From: Tubiluchus corallicola
Taxonomy: Eukaryota > Priapulida > Priapulimorpha > Priapulimorphida > Tubiluchidae
DNA length: 64,000 nt
Direction: 5' to 3'
Assembly: GCA_030141605.1 (NCBI GenBank)
Contig: JAQGDQ010000047.1
Span: 744,001 to 808,000 of the forward strand
Every line of letters begins with the position of its first letter. Position 1 is the stretch's first letter. Positions 1 to 11,628 of the stretch are shown here, one piece after another. The position numbers and the translations under genes were made by a program. The notes below the pieces were generated by a model that was given only the letters and a program-made list of their open reading frames with translations, did not search any database and was not told the DNA's origin.

Positions 1-2075
1 ATATATTTATACATCATTGCGCAAACTTTTTAGTCAACCATTTGATGCTGGTGTTAGAATGCCGCATGTGTGAACTATGGAATATTGTATTTAGTTAGTT
101 TAAACATAATTTATTATAGGATTAGATCAGACACTTTGAACAACATGATTTAGGATCCTCACTACAACAGACTATATACAACTGTCAGTTGTATATAATG
201 TATTTTGATGTTATACATCTAGACGATGTATTTTCAGTCTGAGGAGAATATTATACAGTAATCAGAATTTATTATGTAAGTGCACATTAAACTGTGATAT
301 AGGATTCACATCTTCTATTAGAAAACGATTCTATTAATTGCAAGTTTTACGTTGTAATTAACACAATACTAATAACTTTTTTTGTACTAGCATTGTTCCA
401 ATAATTAAGTATCATTGTGTAATTTTTCTTTCATTTAACTATGTCATTTATTCATCATTTTTTGGAATTTTCCTTGTAATTTTATGGTAAATGTGTGACG
501 TTGTATTTTGTAAAATGAACTCTGGTTTGCAACAATAGTATGAAAATCATCTCAAAAATTTCATATTTGCTTGAATGTAGATTCTCTTCTAACTTCATGT
601 AAAACATCTTTTGCATGTATGTTTATATCAATATCAAATAACAATTTTGTAATGTCTACATTTACTCCATATTTCACTTTTTTTGGTATTTTAATGTGTA
701 ACAAAAAGAGGGACATTTGGCCATTTCACATTCTTTTGTATTTTCTAAAGGCCATCATGTATGCCATATTTTTTATTATGTGACTATATGAGTGAGAGAA
801 ACAATTGAAAACGTGCCTAATTATCGATTTTATGTGAATAATGCATTCAACTTATGGAAGTTTTTATGGAATGTACAGTATTTCAAGCTGGGTTCTATAA
901 GAATTTGCTCATTTTTTGTACTGTTTAAGGAACTTTTCCTTTTCACTAGAAGCAGCAAAATTTCGTCAAAATTTCAAGTTAGGAAGAAATCTCAAGTGTA
1001 TTATGAAGTGATTCAGGGTCGTTTTTATGTACTGTATTCTCAAATAGTATTCAAAGGTAGAATCTGTAGACCTGTGGCAAAAAATACAGAAATCTTGTAA
1101 TTTCATACATAACAGGTTGTTTGATATTAGAAATATTGATCTAAAGTTTTCACTATTTGCTTTTGTAGAATTGGTATTTTAGTAACTTATACTTTATACA
1201 AGTAGGGTATATTAACATCGTAATCATCGCCAGACTCAAAAGGCAATCAAAGATGGCCTCGGATTAGTGAGTCAATTTTTTTGCACACTGAAAACAGCAC
1301 AAATTTTGTATTAGCTATACTGAGTCTGAGATAATCAAGACAGATTTGTGTATTTATCCATTAAATGCTGAAGGTGTCACTGTTCAATAATCATTCTAGA
1401 AAGAGGTTTAGAAATTATAGTTTCAAAACTTCTGAGCACATCCAAGTAAAATCTTTCGTCTTTAAACACCCAGAGTAGGGCAAGATCATCGTGAAGGGGC
1501 CCAGTTCTAACTTTTATGGTTTTATATAATTTTAATTTGTTAGGTGGTTTTGTGGATTTATATTAAAGTATATATGTTGAATTCTTCATTAAAAGTTGAT
1601 TTGATCCATTATCTTTGCCAGTAAAGCCGGATTGTTGGTAGGATAGTGTCGTTAGTATCCGTCTGTCTATTACATAGTTGTTGGCATTTTGAATATGAAA
1701 AATGAAAGTTTGAACAATCAACATTACATGACATAACTGGACCCAGACTATCCGAGCTTGGTTGGTTGCTGACATACAAATGTTACTGGTGCTCATATCG
1801 AATGTGAGGTTCGCAGCATGATTGCATACTTTGAAAAAATTATTGTGCACTAATGATCAAAATTTAATTTTGGCATAGGTATTGGCCCAAATGTACTTGT
1901 ATCTGCTGGTATGTTTCCAGCTCAGAAAGGTAAAGGTCAAAGTCACGTATCACTTCATAACATGAGTACCTTGAATATGACTGACCAAATTTCATTATTA
2001 ATAAATCATCTAAAGCTGTATATTGCATGCTGATTTTTTATGCTAGGGGCTATGAAATTTTAGATGAAAATTAGA
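1..2075. other. No gene recognised
   Basis: AT-rich sequence with only short reading frames (the longest about 100 codons, at 792-1100 on +) of low-complexity, hydrophobic composition and no recognisable motif. A small open stretch behind an acceptor-like site near 1881 (frame reading IGPNVLVSAG) could be an exon but nothing corroborates it. The stretch could equally be the 3' untranslated region of a gene to the left. Confidence 0.5.
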
Positions 2076-3471
2076 AGCAAGGATTTAGCAGCTGCAAATA
2101 GTGATGAAAGAAATTTCCATTTTTATTTTTTTGCATTCCACAGACCTCGCCTAAACTAGAATGGCCAGCCGTTTTGAATTTTTGAAGTTGCACGTTTCTG
2201 TAATTACCTAGCCTATAATTTAATCATGACCAAGAGGTGAGTTTACCAGATTACAGGTTTTACATGAACCAATTAAAGCCTAAACTGTGGGATAAGTGAT
2301 GTTGTGATACTTGTGAATTGATGTGTGATGTCTTCAGTTGTTCATCCTTCTTTGCGTTGGACTGGTTCAGCAGTCGCCTCAGGGGCAACGTGGTGCTGAG
2401 TGACCTGTGTGTATGTTTGCTTGCAAAACTCCTACAACATGGACATTTTAAACTGTGATCAGTAGATCAGCATGTGTGAGAAGTCCATTACAGATTGTAT
2501 AATTTTACATGTGTGTATGTGATTGTAATACGTTTTCGTGGACGCTTTTAGTTTGATATAAATCCTACTGACTTTACATATGTTTTTTGATAATAAGTTC
2601 TAAGGTGTTTAGATGTCAAACTATTGTGTATCATGTAACGTGTGCTGAATTATTTTAGTGGCACAGTTAGTTATGGTTACTTGCAAAGATCTACCTTTTA
2701 CACAGTTTACTTTCGCATCGATCGTCCTGCCATAATAATTAATAACAGTGCGTCTCCCATTGCGTGTTCATCCACAGCGCTGTGGGATGGTATTGAAGAG
2801 ATGGTCATCCGTTCAGCAGATGCTAATTGTAGGTTTTATTTAATTCTCTACCAATAGTTATGTGAATCGAGCGTTGAATAGAATTTCCAGGTTGAGAGAA
2901 ACGTATTTTTGTGGATCAAAACACAGACGTGAAATATTTTCTTCCGTCCTGTATTTGTTTTTTTTGTTCACAGAAGGTACCTTTTGCACATTTTGAACTC
3001 CTAGATGTAGATGAGTGTAATTGCATGTTTGATCTGATTGTTTTTAGTCGGTTTAATATATTCATGTAGTATTTTTGCTTTATGTGTCGTCTTTGTATGT
3101 TGGTTGCTGACAGGCACTCCTAATATTTTACTCCTGTGTACTTGATACCTGCACCCTCATTAATTACATTGTAGTGCATAGCTGTCAGTACAGTGCACAA
3201 ATAGATAGAATAGGTACTAACGGCATTGTAAATATGGCACAAGAAAATAGAAAAGCAGGAAAAAGGACACTGCTAACTCAAAATATTAGTTAGGGTTAGG
3301 AATAAATCTTTTATTTATTTATTTAGTTTTGAAATTATTTGTACCAAAATAACATGTGTCTATGGGATTAGAGACAGTGGGTAGCGAGATGGCAGCTGAT
3401 TAGGTATGCTAAATTGTGAAACCAGTGAGACGATAACCTGCACAAGTAGGTGTGGCAACAGCGGTAGACCT
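2076..3471 (+). repeat. Block A, copy 1 (tandem segmental duplication)
   Basis: Nearly identical, base for base, to 5255-6650; both are about 1396 bases long. I counted roughly 18 substitutions and one-base indels by eye. The copy starts at the shared word AGCAAGGATTT and ends at GCGGTAGACC. It is followed directly by block B, and the A+B order recurs in the second unit, so this is a direct duplication of a larger unit and not two separate insertions. No terminal inverted repeats or target-site duplication are visible at its edges. Confidence 0.95.
2161..3145 (+). CDS. Candidate small signal-peptide/membrane protein, copy 1
   Basis: Not recognised; a four-exon model that I infer. Exons: 2161-2199, 2338-2399, 2659-2828, 3048-3145, total 369 bases, 122 residues plus TGA. 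The ATG has A at -3 and G at +4. Residues 1-27 form a good signal peptide (charged start, hydrophobic core LFILLCVGLV at 14-23). The middle holds STFYTVYFRI and an acidic helix-like stretch LWDGIEEMVIRSADAN. The last exon encodes a hydrophobic helix (about 94-113, IFALCVVFVCWLL), suggesting a small type I membrane protein. Donors are GTAATT, GTGACC and GTAGGT; GTGACC is weak. The exon 3 frame is open for 71 codons. The last acceptor is the least certain; a competing acceptor at 2973 gives an immediate stop in this frame. A duplicate lies at 5340-6353. No homology is known to me, so this may be spurious. Confidence 0.35.
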
Positions 3472-5244
3472 CGCCAATTAAGAAGGGCGCTAATTTAGAT
3501 AGGATGTTAGGCCAACACATTTAAGTTCGCCAAAAGTGTTAAACTTAAATTCCGAGCTTTTGTCAGCAGATTTCGGGATGCTTCTGTCATTGTAAAGAGA
3601 AGCGCTTTACAGGCGGCGCTATTTGTCTTGCGTCACCTACGGATGTGAATCCTTGTTAGAAAAACAGTCTAAAGTGCGTTAACATTTGTACATGGAGTGT
3701 ACAAAAGCTGTGTCCGCCTAACAGCAACTAACGATTTGTGCCTTACTGAAATCGGCATATCAAATTTGCATATGTAAAAACCAAACTAGTTAAATTTTGG
3801 TCAAGAATGCGTGACATTGCTGACTTGCACGAACCTTTCGATGCCCCGTTTTCGGCGTCTTGTTGAAGCCGTGCAACCAAATACGTTTCTGACGAAATCA
3901 TTAGAAAAAAAGCCAATCGATGGGAATGGGCAAAAAGTATGATAAAATTCTTAATTCGTCTGGCTCTAAGGACACAACCTGCAAGACAATCAATCCTCGC
4001 TTAAAGGTAAACAAGGCTACTTAAACCGCAAATTCAGTTTCTGGAGTAGAAAGATTTGCCTTTACAAGATCACGCTTGTCCGCCCACGTTTTCATGATAG
4101 AAAGGAGGAGATGGGCTAGGCTATCCAGGAGAAGCACTTCTGTGTTTGTAAAGGAGACGTGCAGGACTCCTTTGTGCAAAAACTGAACATTTTAGAGAAC
4201 TTTTTAACAATTTGGACTTCAGCAACTTACAGTCACTTTATACAAATTTGGTGCGTTTTGTTCGAGGGTTTTACATTTTCAAGCGATCACAGACTTAACC
4301 TAACTTGCAGAACTGGAATTTTTTTGTAATTGCTCTGAATGGAGTCCAATGTATGCACTGCTATCACTGCTATAGTCTGGAGTCAGTGAGAGTACGCAGA
4401 TATATGCAATTTAAAATTTATCAACTAAAATTTGCAAATTGGGCTCAAACTTTTAGTTGCGCAACTATTTTGTAATTACTATTTTTAATGAGGGCGCGCA
4501 GCTTTTAACCAAACACAATAGTTAAGCATAAGAGGAAGGCAGTGTCCTACACAGAAGTACCATTAAATGTACAAGAGAGAGAAAAGAAAAACAAATTAAT
4601 GAACGTAAATCATTTGCACCACCTTTTAAGAGATTTATTGACAAATTTCTAAACTGGAGACCAAAATATGAAAATTTGATAACGTTTAAATTTTGATAAT
4701 GAACAGCGCATAATAGCACGTCTCAATCTCAATACAATCAATACATTTCTGTTGCTCACTGTTGATTCTATGTCCTATCTCAATGATAGACACGGCTTAC
4801 AATTATTATATTTCGCCATTTCTTCGTGAAACTGTATGTAGTTTTCGATGCTGACGCATACGCACGCATACCAAGGCCAAAGCTGAGTCCAAATTTAAAT
4901 TTTTCCAATACATAGAGGCTTTGGCATGCATGTTTGTAAAAAGGGGTGCTCGTTTTAACTAAACAAAGGGAATTCGGTTGAATCTTTATTGACTATGGAG
5001 TTCAGTTTTTATACTCTAATCAATTGTATGAACTCTAGTAGAATTTACATATAGACGATGAAAAGTGAACCTTTGAACTATTATTACTGCTACTACTGCT
5101 ACTACTGCTGCTGCGGCTGCTGTTACCACCACTACTACTACTACTACCACTACCACTACCACTATCACTACTACTTTTAGTGAATCAAAGGTGAGCCAAA
5201 TGAAAATATGAATACCTAAACGTTAAAATCGATAAAAAGTTAAA
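3470..5244 (+). repeat. Block B, copy 1
   Basis: About 1.77 kb with a near-identical copy at 9312-11093. Differences include a 20-odd-base insertion near 10088 in copy 2, a deletion near 4540, scattered substitutions and a longer trinucleotide tract in copy 2. It contains no convincing reading frame; the longest (65 codons, minus strand, 4522-4719) is low in complexity. Part of it (about 4385-4650) has a third, diverged relative at 7540-7830, which suggests that B includes a dispersed, transposon-like segment. Confidence 0.93.
5083..5176 (+). repeat. Trinucleotide tract (CTA/CTG/CCA)n
   Basis: Imperfect triplet array of CTACTG, CTACTA and CCACTA words near the end of block B copy 1. The matching tract in copy 2 (10914-11030) is longer, with extra CCACTA and CCTCTA units, as expected for slippage after duplication. 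Confidence 0.85.
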
Positions 5245-5254
5245 TCCTATTTGC

Positions 5255-6650
5255 AGCAAGGATTTAGCAGCTGCAAATAGTGATGAAAGAAATTTCCATT
5301 TTTATTTTTTTGCATTCCACAGACCTCGCCTAAACTAGAATGGCCAGCCGTTTTGAATTTTTGAAGTTGCACGTTTCTGTAATTACCTAGCCTATAATTT
5401 AATCATGACCAAGAGGTGAGTTTACCAGATTACAGGTTTTACATGAACCAATTAAAGCCTAAACTGTGGGATAAGTGATGTTGTGATACTTGTGAATTGA
5501 TGTGTGATGTCTTCAGTTGTTCATCCTTCTTTGCGTTGGACTGGTTCAGCAGTCGCCTCAGGGGCAACGTGGTGCTGAGTGACCTGTGTGTATGTTTGCT
5601 TGCAAAACTCCTACAACATGGACATTTTAAACTGTAATCAGTAGATCAGCATGTGTGAGAAGTCCATTACAGATTGTATAATTTTACATGTGTGTATGTG
5701 ATTATAATACGTTTTCGTGGACGCTTTTAGTTTGATATAAATCCTACTGACTTTACATATGTTTTTTGATAATAAGTTCTAAGGTGTTTAGATGTCAAAC
5801 TATTGTGTATCATGTAACGTGTGCTGAATTATTTTAGTGGCACAGTTAGTTATGGTTACTTGCAAAGATCTACCTTTTACACAGTTTACTTTCGCATCGC
5901 TCGTCCAGCCATAATAATTAATAACAGTGCGTCACCCATTGCGTGTTCATCCACAGCGCTGTGGGATGGTATTGAAGAGATGGTCATCCGTTCAGCAGAT
6001 GCTAATTGTAGGTTTTATTTAATTCTCTACCAATAGTTATGTGAATTGAGCGTTGAATAGAATTTCCAGGTTGAGAGAAACGTATTTTTGTGGATCAAAA
6101 CGCAGACGTGAAATATTTTCTTCCGTCCTGTACTTGTTTTTTTGTTCACAGAAGGTACCTTTTGCACATTTTGAACTCCTAGATGTCGATGAGTGTAATT
6201 GCATGTTTGATCTGATTGATTTTAGTCGGTTTAATATATTCATGTAGTATTTTTGCTTTATGTGTCGTCTTTGTATGTTGGTTGCTGACAGGCACTCCTA
6301 ATATTTTACTCCTGGTGTACTTGATACCTGCACCCTCATTAATTACATTGTAGTGCATAGCTGTCAGTGCAGTGCACAAATAGATAGAACAGGTACTAAC
6401 GGCATTGTAAATATGGCACGAGAAAATAGAAAAGCAGGAAAAAGGACACTGCTAACTCAAAATATTAGTTAGGGTTAGGATTAAATCTTTTATTTATTTA
6501 TTTAGTTTTGAAATTATTTGTACCAAAATAACATGTGTCTATGGGATTAGAGACAGTGGGTAGCGAGATGGCACCTGATTAGGTATGCTAAATTGTGAAA
6601 CCAGTGAGACGATAACCTGCACAAGTAGGTGTGGCAACAGCGGTAGACCT
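5255..6650 (+). repeat. Block A, copy 2
   Basis: Second copy of block A. It begins immediately after block B copy 1, at a junction sharing AGCAAGGATTT. At its right edge the sequence changes from GACCTCGCCAATTA in copy 1 to GACCTTGCTAATTG here, where unrelated sequence (6651-9311) intervenes before block B resumes. Confidence 0.95.
5340..6353 (+). CDS. Candidate small signal-peptide/membrane protein, copy 2
   Basis: Duplicate of the candidate at 2161-3145, with the same exon structure: 5340-5378, 5517-5578, 5838-6007, 6226-6353, total 399 bases, 132 residues plus TAG. In exon 3 it differs from copy 1 by one replacement (FRIDRP becomes FRIARP) and two third-position silent changes. A one-base insertion near the end shifts the frame after the membrane helix, giving a C-terminus about ten residues longer (ending LIPAPSLITL). 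Splice signals are conserved between copies. The model stands or falls with copy 1: the conserved open frame is expected for so recent a duplication and is weak evidence of function. Confidence 0.33.
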
Positions 6651-7469
6651 TGCTAATTGCCGATGCTGTACTGTGCTGCACGAATCTCTTGCAGCTGAAT
6701 AACTCAAACATGTATCTTGAGCCAGTGACGGGTTTGATAAAAATGTAACGTGTAACCGAGCGTTATTGCATGCTATTGAATTCACGTTATTTTTCTGAAT
6801 CTCAATTTTTTAGTTCCAAAGCTACTTTTCGCTTTCACTAGACATGATTTCAAAGTTTTGGCGATTTGCCACTTTTTTATTGTTGGCAATTGAAACTGAA
6901 CTTGAAAATCACGAGGATTTACAGCGTTGTTTGTCGACTTGAATGTCCTTGATTGGACCGCGTTGCAAATCAATAGACCTGTAGCAAATCAAACAAACTA
7001 TTGGCGCCTTACAGGGCCCGAGGCGTATTAATTCAGCAGTTTTGAAATTAATCACACTTTTATATTCAGATTATACACCCGTTCAAGTGTCTAATGCGTT
7101 TAAATTGTTTATAAAATCAACACTGAAGTATATGCGTACTTGTAATGCATGGAAAACTTGCATAATCGTATATAGAGGATTATTAATTTTTGAAAGGTGG
7201 AATGCTGACTAACAAGCCCTGTTAGAGCGTATTCACATACTGCCAAATTGTGCGGTAAGTTGGTGACGGATACGCGTTATTCATTAAGGAGTGTGCTTTG
7301 AACACTGCTTTAGCTTTTTGTCAAGCTAACATCAGTGTAGGATGTATATGAACTAAGAAACGCACAATCCACATTTACTGACGCCGAATAAACCGCATTT
7401 TTTAGATTGCAGCGCGATTTGCTTGCTCCGCTTAGGCCGCAAATTACACGTGTATACGCCACTAGGCCC

Positions 7470-7830
7470 TGCGCAGATATGCAATTTTCAGTTGTGCAGT
7501 TAAAAATTACAAAATCTGTAAATAACTAAAGACTATGAGAACGCGCAGATATATGCAACTAAAAATTGCAATCTGGACTCAAACTTTTATTTGCGCAACA
7601 GGTTTTGTAATGTACTGTTTTCGATGAAAGCACGTGCAATTTTTAATCGTGCAACTTTTAATCAAAACACACTAGTTAAGCGTGAGAAAACGCAGTGTCT
7701 TGTGAAGAAGATCTATTAAACATACAAATGAGAGGAAAGAAAAACAAATTAATGAATATAAATCATGGTTAGCATCGCTGCTCGTACTTTTCAAGAAGTT
7801 CAGTGGCAAATTCAAAAAAAGGAGATCAAA
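7470..7830 (+). repeat. Diverged third copy of a block B segment
   Basis: The order of words CGCAGATATATGCAA, GGACTCAAACTTTTA, TTGCGCAAC, AACACA(C)TAGTTAAGC and GAAAGAAAAACAAATTAATGAA is the same as at about 4395-4605 and 10255-10440. Divergence is far greater than between B1 and B2, so this is an older dispersed relative. Because it sits beside a Harbinger transposase remnant, it may be the end region of that transposon family or a non-autonomous derivative (inference). Confidence 0.75.
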
Positions 7831-7989
7831 ACAGGAACTTTGTTAATCGAAAAGAGTACAGCGAACATAACTCGACGCAATGAACACATTTTTACCACTT
7901 GCTGCTGATTGATTGTATCAGCGCTTTCGATGGCATTTCGCAAATTTTAATGGTTTTAGCGAGAACTTTAGGCGCGCTGCGGCCCTTAC

Positions 7990-8373
7990 CCTCACAATTA
8001 CCCTTAGAGAATACCCTTAGAGAAAGTCACTGAAAGTCGCTCCTCTACCGGAATGCTTTTTCTCCAACTAGTTCCTATTTTTTTCTATGGATGATGAATT
8101 GTTCAATAATACTCAACATTTCATCAAAACGATTTGAACTATCCGATAATAACTAAAGAATTTACTCGGAAGAGTCCGTAAGTCGTTATAGAACTTGTAA
8201 AATTGTCCTTTCAGTAATCGCTGGCTGGTTATTGGGTGGGTCCAATATTTCCGGCGTCTCTTTGTCTTTTTCTGAACTAATAATGCACAAATACCAGCTA
8301 CGTCTTCAGACTCCATACTGCCAGTTGCATAATCTAAAATTGTTTTTTGTCTGCGCGCCCGATTTTGGCGCAC
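7990..8373 (-). pseudogene. Decayed PIF/Harbinger-type transposase fragment
   Basis: The minus-strand frame 8373-8113 reads RRRKYWTHPITSQRLLKGQF followed by YKFYNDLRTLPSKFFSYYR. This matches the conserved N-terminal part of PIF/Harbinger (HARBI1-like) transposases, which have a W-x-HP-x-(N/T)-x-x-R motif, then G-x-F, L-x-x-L and a Y-F-R-M block. After a frameshift the next family motif can still be read below 8130: SSNRFDEMLSIIEQFI, then VEERLSVT. The gene is broken by at least one frameshift and several stops, and the catalytic DDE part is not visible. It is a relic. I am confident of the superfamily from the motif order; the precise clade is not determined. Confidence 0.7.
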
Positions 8374-9311
8374 CAGTAAAATTGCAGCAATTTTCAGTTG
8401 TGCAACTTTTAGTTGTACAATTGAAGATCGCTGGACTGCGCGGGTCCTTACGTAGGAGTATACTAATGCACTCGGATTGTGCAGAAATGGTTTTAAGGGA
8501 CCAGCGGCAAAAAGTAAGATGAGTCAATTTTGAAGTGCTTCAAAAATATCGCAAAAAGTCGTATTGCGTAGAAGCATTCTTACTGCTTTGAAAGATAGAA
8601 ATAGTTAGCAGAAATAGATGGTATTGTGAAGATCGCCTGGTCTTGTAAAGTCTGTCTCGCCTTGTCTTTTAAACTAGTTCTAAGTAGTTTAATTTCAGCG
8701 ATTCATTTAAAGTTTAACGCTATCTTCTGCAGCGAGCTAGAGCAGCTCGTTTTCGTGGGTGCGAAGAGCACATAGTCGCTTTACGATTTATTTATTTTGC
8801 TAAAACGCTTAAAGACACATTGTTTGATTAATTGATTTTGCTAAAACGTATAAAGTAAAATTTTGTTTGTACTATTTATTGACTTCAATACAGCCTACAA
8901 TCGTGTCCACAGATCTAAACTACTGTAACGACTTATATCCCTGGGTTGGCGGAAGAAGAATGGGTTAGAAATCATTCAAGTCATATGCTCAACAACTAAA
9001 GTACTGATTAGGAGCGAAGAGCTCGAGGTGAACATTGGTGTGTGTGAAGGTGTTATTGCTTGCTATTTGTCTGGCACTTTTTGGTAGCAGGCATTCCTAC
9101 TACTGACGGATGATTCAGAGATTTTTGCCACTAGCAGGAAGTTGCTATAGAAGCTGCAGCTATTGTAGAGATGAGTACGGCATGATCATTAATCGAATTA
9201 AAATCAAATTTAGGGTGATAAACGGCGTAATTCATGACAGAAGTCCGGCCACACAGTGTAAGACTAATGGTTTTCTCAACATTTTAAATTGTACAAGCTG
9301 GTTTATCGTGG

Positions 9312-11093
9312 CTCGCCAATTAAGAAGGGCGCTAATTTAGATAGGATGTTAGGCCAACACATTTAAGTTCGCGAAAAGTGTTAAACTTAAATTCCGAGCT
9401 TTTGTCAGCAGATTTCGGGATGCTTCTGTCATTGTAAAGAGAAGCGCTTTACAGGCGGCGCTATTTGTCTTGCGTCACCTACGGATGTGAATCATTGTTA
9501 GAAAAACAGTCTAAAGTGCGTTAACATTTGTACATGGAGTGTACAAAAGCTGTGTCCGCCTAACAGCAACTAACGATTTGTGCCTTACTGAAATCGGCAT
9601 ATCAAATTTGCATATGTAAAAAGCAAACTAGTTAAATTTTGGTCAAGAATGCGTGACATTGCTGACTTGCACGAACCTTTCGATGCCCCGTTTTCGGCGT
9701 CTTGTTGAAGCCGTGCAACCAAATACGTTTCTGACGAAATCATTACAAAAAAAGCCTATCGATGGGAATGGGCAAAAAGTATAATAAAATTCTTAATTCG
9801 TCTGGCTCTAAGGACAGAACCTGCAAGACAATCAATCCTCGCTTAAAGGTAAACAAGGCTACTTAAACCGCAAATTCAGTTTCTGGAGTAGAAAGATTTG
9901 CCTTTACAAGATCCCGCTTGTCCGCCCACGTTTTCATGATAGAAAGGAGGAGATGGGCTAGGCTATCCAAGAGAAGCGCTTCTGTGTTTGTAAAGGAGAC
10001 GTGCAGGACTCCTTTGTGCAAAAACTGAACATTTTAGAGAACTTTTTAACAATTTGGACTTCAGCAACTTACAGTCACTTTATACAAAAAGTTCGGACCA
10101 ACGTAATGTGATGCGTTTTGTTCGAGGGTTTTACATTTTCAAGCGATCACAGACTTAACCTAACTTGCAGAACTGGAATTTTTTTGTAATTGCTCTGAAT
10201 GGAGTCCAATGTATGCACTGCTATCACTGCTATATGCTGGAGTCAGTGAGAGTACGCAGATATATGCAATTGAAAATTGATCGACTAAAATTTGCAAATT
10301 GGGCTCAAACTTTTAGTTGCGCAACTATTTTTAATGAGGGCGCGCAGCTTTTAACCAAACACAATAGTTAAGCATAAGAGGAAGGCACAGGAGCACCATT
10401 AAATATACAAGAGAGAGAAAAGAAAAACAAATTAATGAACGTAAATCATTTGCACCACCTTTTAAGAGATTTATTGACAAATTTCTAAACTGGAGACCAA
10501 AATATGAAAATTTGATAACGTTTAAATTTTGATAATGAACAGCGCATAATAGCACGTCTCAATCTCAATACAATCAATACATTTCTGTTGCTCACTGTTG
10601 ATTCAATGTCCTATCTCAATGATAGACACCGCTTACAATTATTATATTTCGCCATTTCTTCGTGAAACTGTATGTAGTTTTCGATGCTGACGCATACGCA
10701 CGCATACCAAGGCCAAAGCTGAGTCCAAATTTAAATTTTTCCAATACATAAAGGCTTTGGCATGCATGTTTGTAAAAATGGGTGCTCGTTTTAACTATGA
10801 CAAAGGGAATTCGGTTGAATCTTTATTGACTATGGAGTTCAGTTTTTATACTCTAATCAATTGTATGAACTCTAGTAGAATTTACATATAGACGATGAAA
10901 AGTGAACCTTTGAACTATTACTACTGCTACTACTGCTGCTGCGGCTGCTGTTACTACCACTACTACTACTACCACTACCACTACCACTACCTCTACCACT
11001 ACCACTACCACTATCACTACTACTTTTAGTGAATCAAAGCTGAGCCAAATGAAAATATGAATACCTAAACGTTAAAATCGATAAAAAGTTAAA
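9312..11093 (+). repeat. Block B, copy 2
   Basis: Near-identical copy of 3470-5244, starting at CTCGCCAATTAAGAAGG and ending at GATAAAAAGTTAAA. It carries the longer trinucleotide tract at 10914-11030. Together with A2 and the intervening insert it makes the second duplicated unit. Confidence 0.93.
10914..11030 (+). repeat. Trinucleotide tract (CTA/CTG/CCA)n, longer copy
   Basis: Counterpart of 5083-5176. It has additional CCACTA and CCTCTA units, so the length is polymorphic between paralogous copies. Confidence 0.85.
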
Positions 11094-11628
11094 ATCAAAA
11101 TTGTTCACTGGAAATTACGGTCACCGAAAAAGCCGTAGTTGCCGGATCGTCGGCGTCTTCAGTATATTCTCTTGCCGCAGATCGTGCGTACATGCGCGTA
11201 GATTCTGCTGATATGTGCCTTACACACGCCTTAGTTGAGCTCATTCTTGTTCAGTATTGTATAATAATCGTACTATGTTTGCAGGCCTTCCATAATTTTC
11301 TCAGGAATGCATGTTTTGAGGGATGGTATCCATTTGCCATAAATATAATTGCAGTTCTATTGTAGGCTGTTGACATTAAAAGTAGTAGTTTGTGAATTTA
11401 TGCCTCATGGCTGTTTGTTGAATGCTTATGTCGCACCTAGTAATTACATGTTCAAACCGTCACCCTGTCAACCCTAGTAAAATTATCATCCTACTGGACT
11501 GTAAACGCACCTGTAACACTTATCGTAAATGTGGAAAGTTTATCAATGTTCACAAACAACATCTTACAGGCAGCTCATTCATTTATTAATATAGATATTT
11601 TTGATTGGATTGGGTGACTGACGCCGTG

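Larger units (their letters stand above)
6651..9311. other. Insert between A2 and B2, absent from unit 1
   Basis: This 2.66 kb stretch separates the A and B blocks of the second unit but is missing between A1 and B1. It contains a diverged relative of part of block B (7540-7830), a decayed PIF/Harbinger transposase on the minus strand (about 7990-8373) and short palindromic words such as GCAATTTTCAGTTGTGCA. Its two edges share the imperfect word GCCAATTA / GCTAATTG. It is therefore either an insertion into unit 2 or ancestral sequence lost from unit 1 by deletion between short direct repeats. No intact gene is seen. Confidence 0.7.

Noticed and set aside
792-1100. 102-codon plus-strand frame
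   Set aside because: Low-complexity Phe/Lys/Ile-rich translation, no motif, no splice context; expected by chance in this AT-rich DNA.
2974-3069. In-frame acceptor and 31-codon exon (KVPFAHFELLDVDE) in block A, repeated at 6152-6247
   Set aside because: It looks coding and is conserved in both copies, but joining it to exon 3 of the candidate gene in the signal-peptide frame gives an immediate stop. It can be used only with a different exon chain (2338-2410, 2778-2828, then this exon), which loses the signal peptide. It remains an alternative.
3287-3301. TTAGGGTTAGG, telomere-like, in block A
   Set aside because: Fewer than two full repeats, present identically in both A copies; no telomeric array.
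8232-8522. 96-codon plus-strand frame
   Set aside because: Largely the antisense of the Harbinger transposase relic and its flank.
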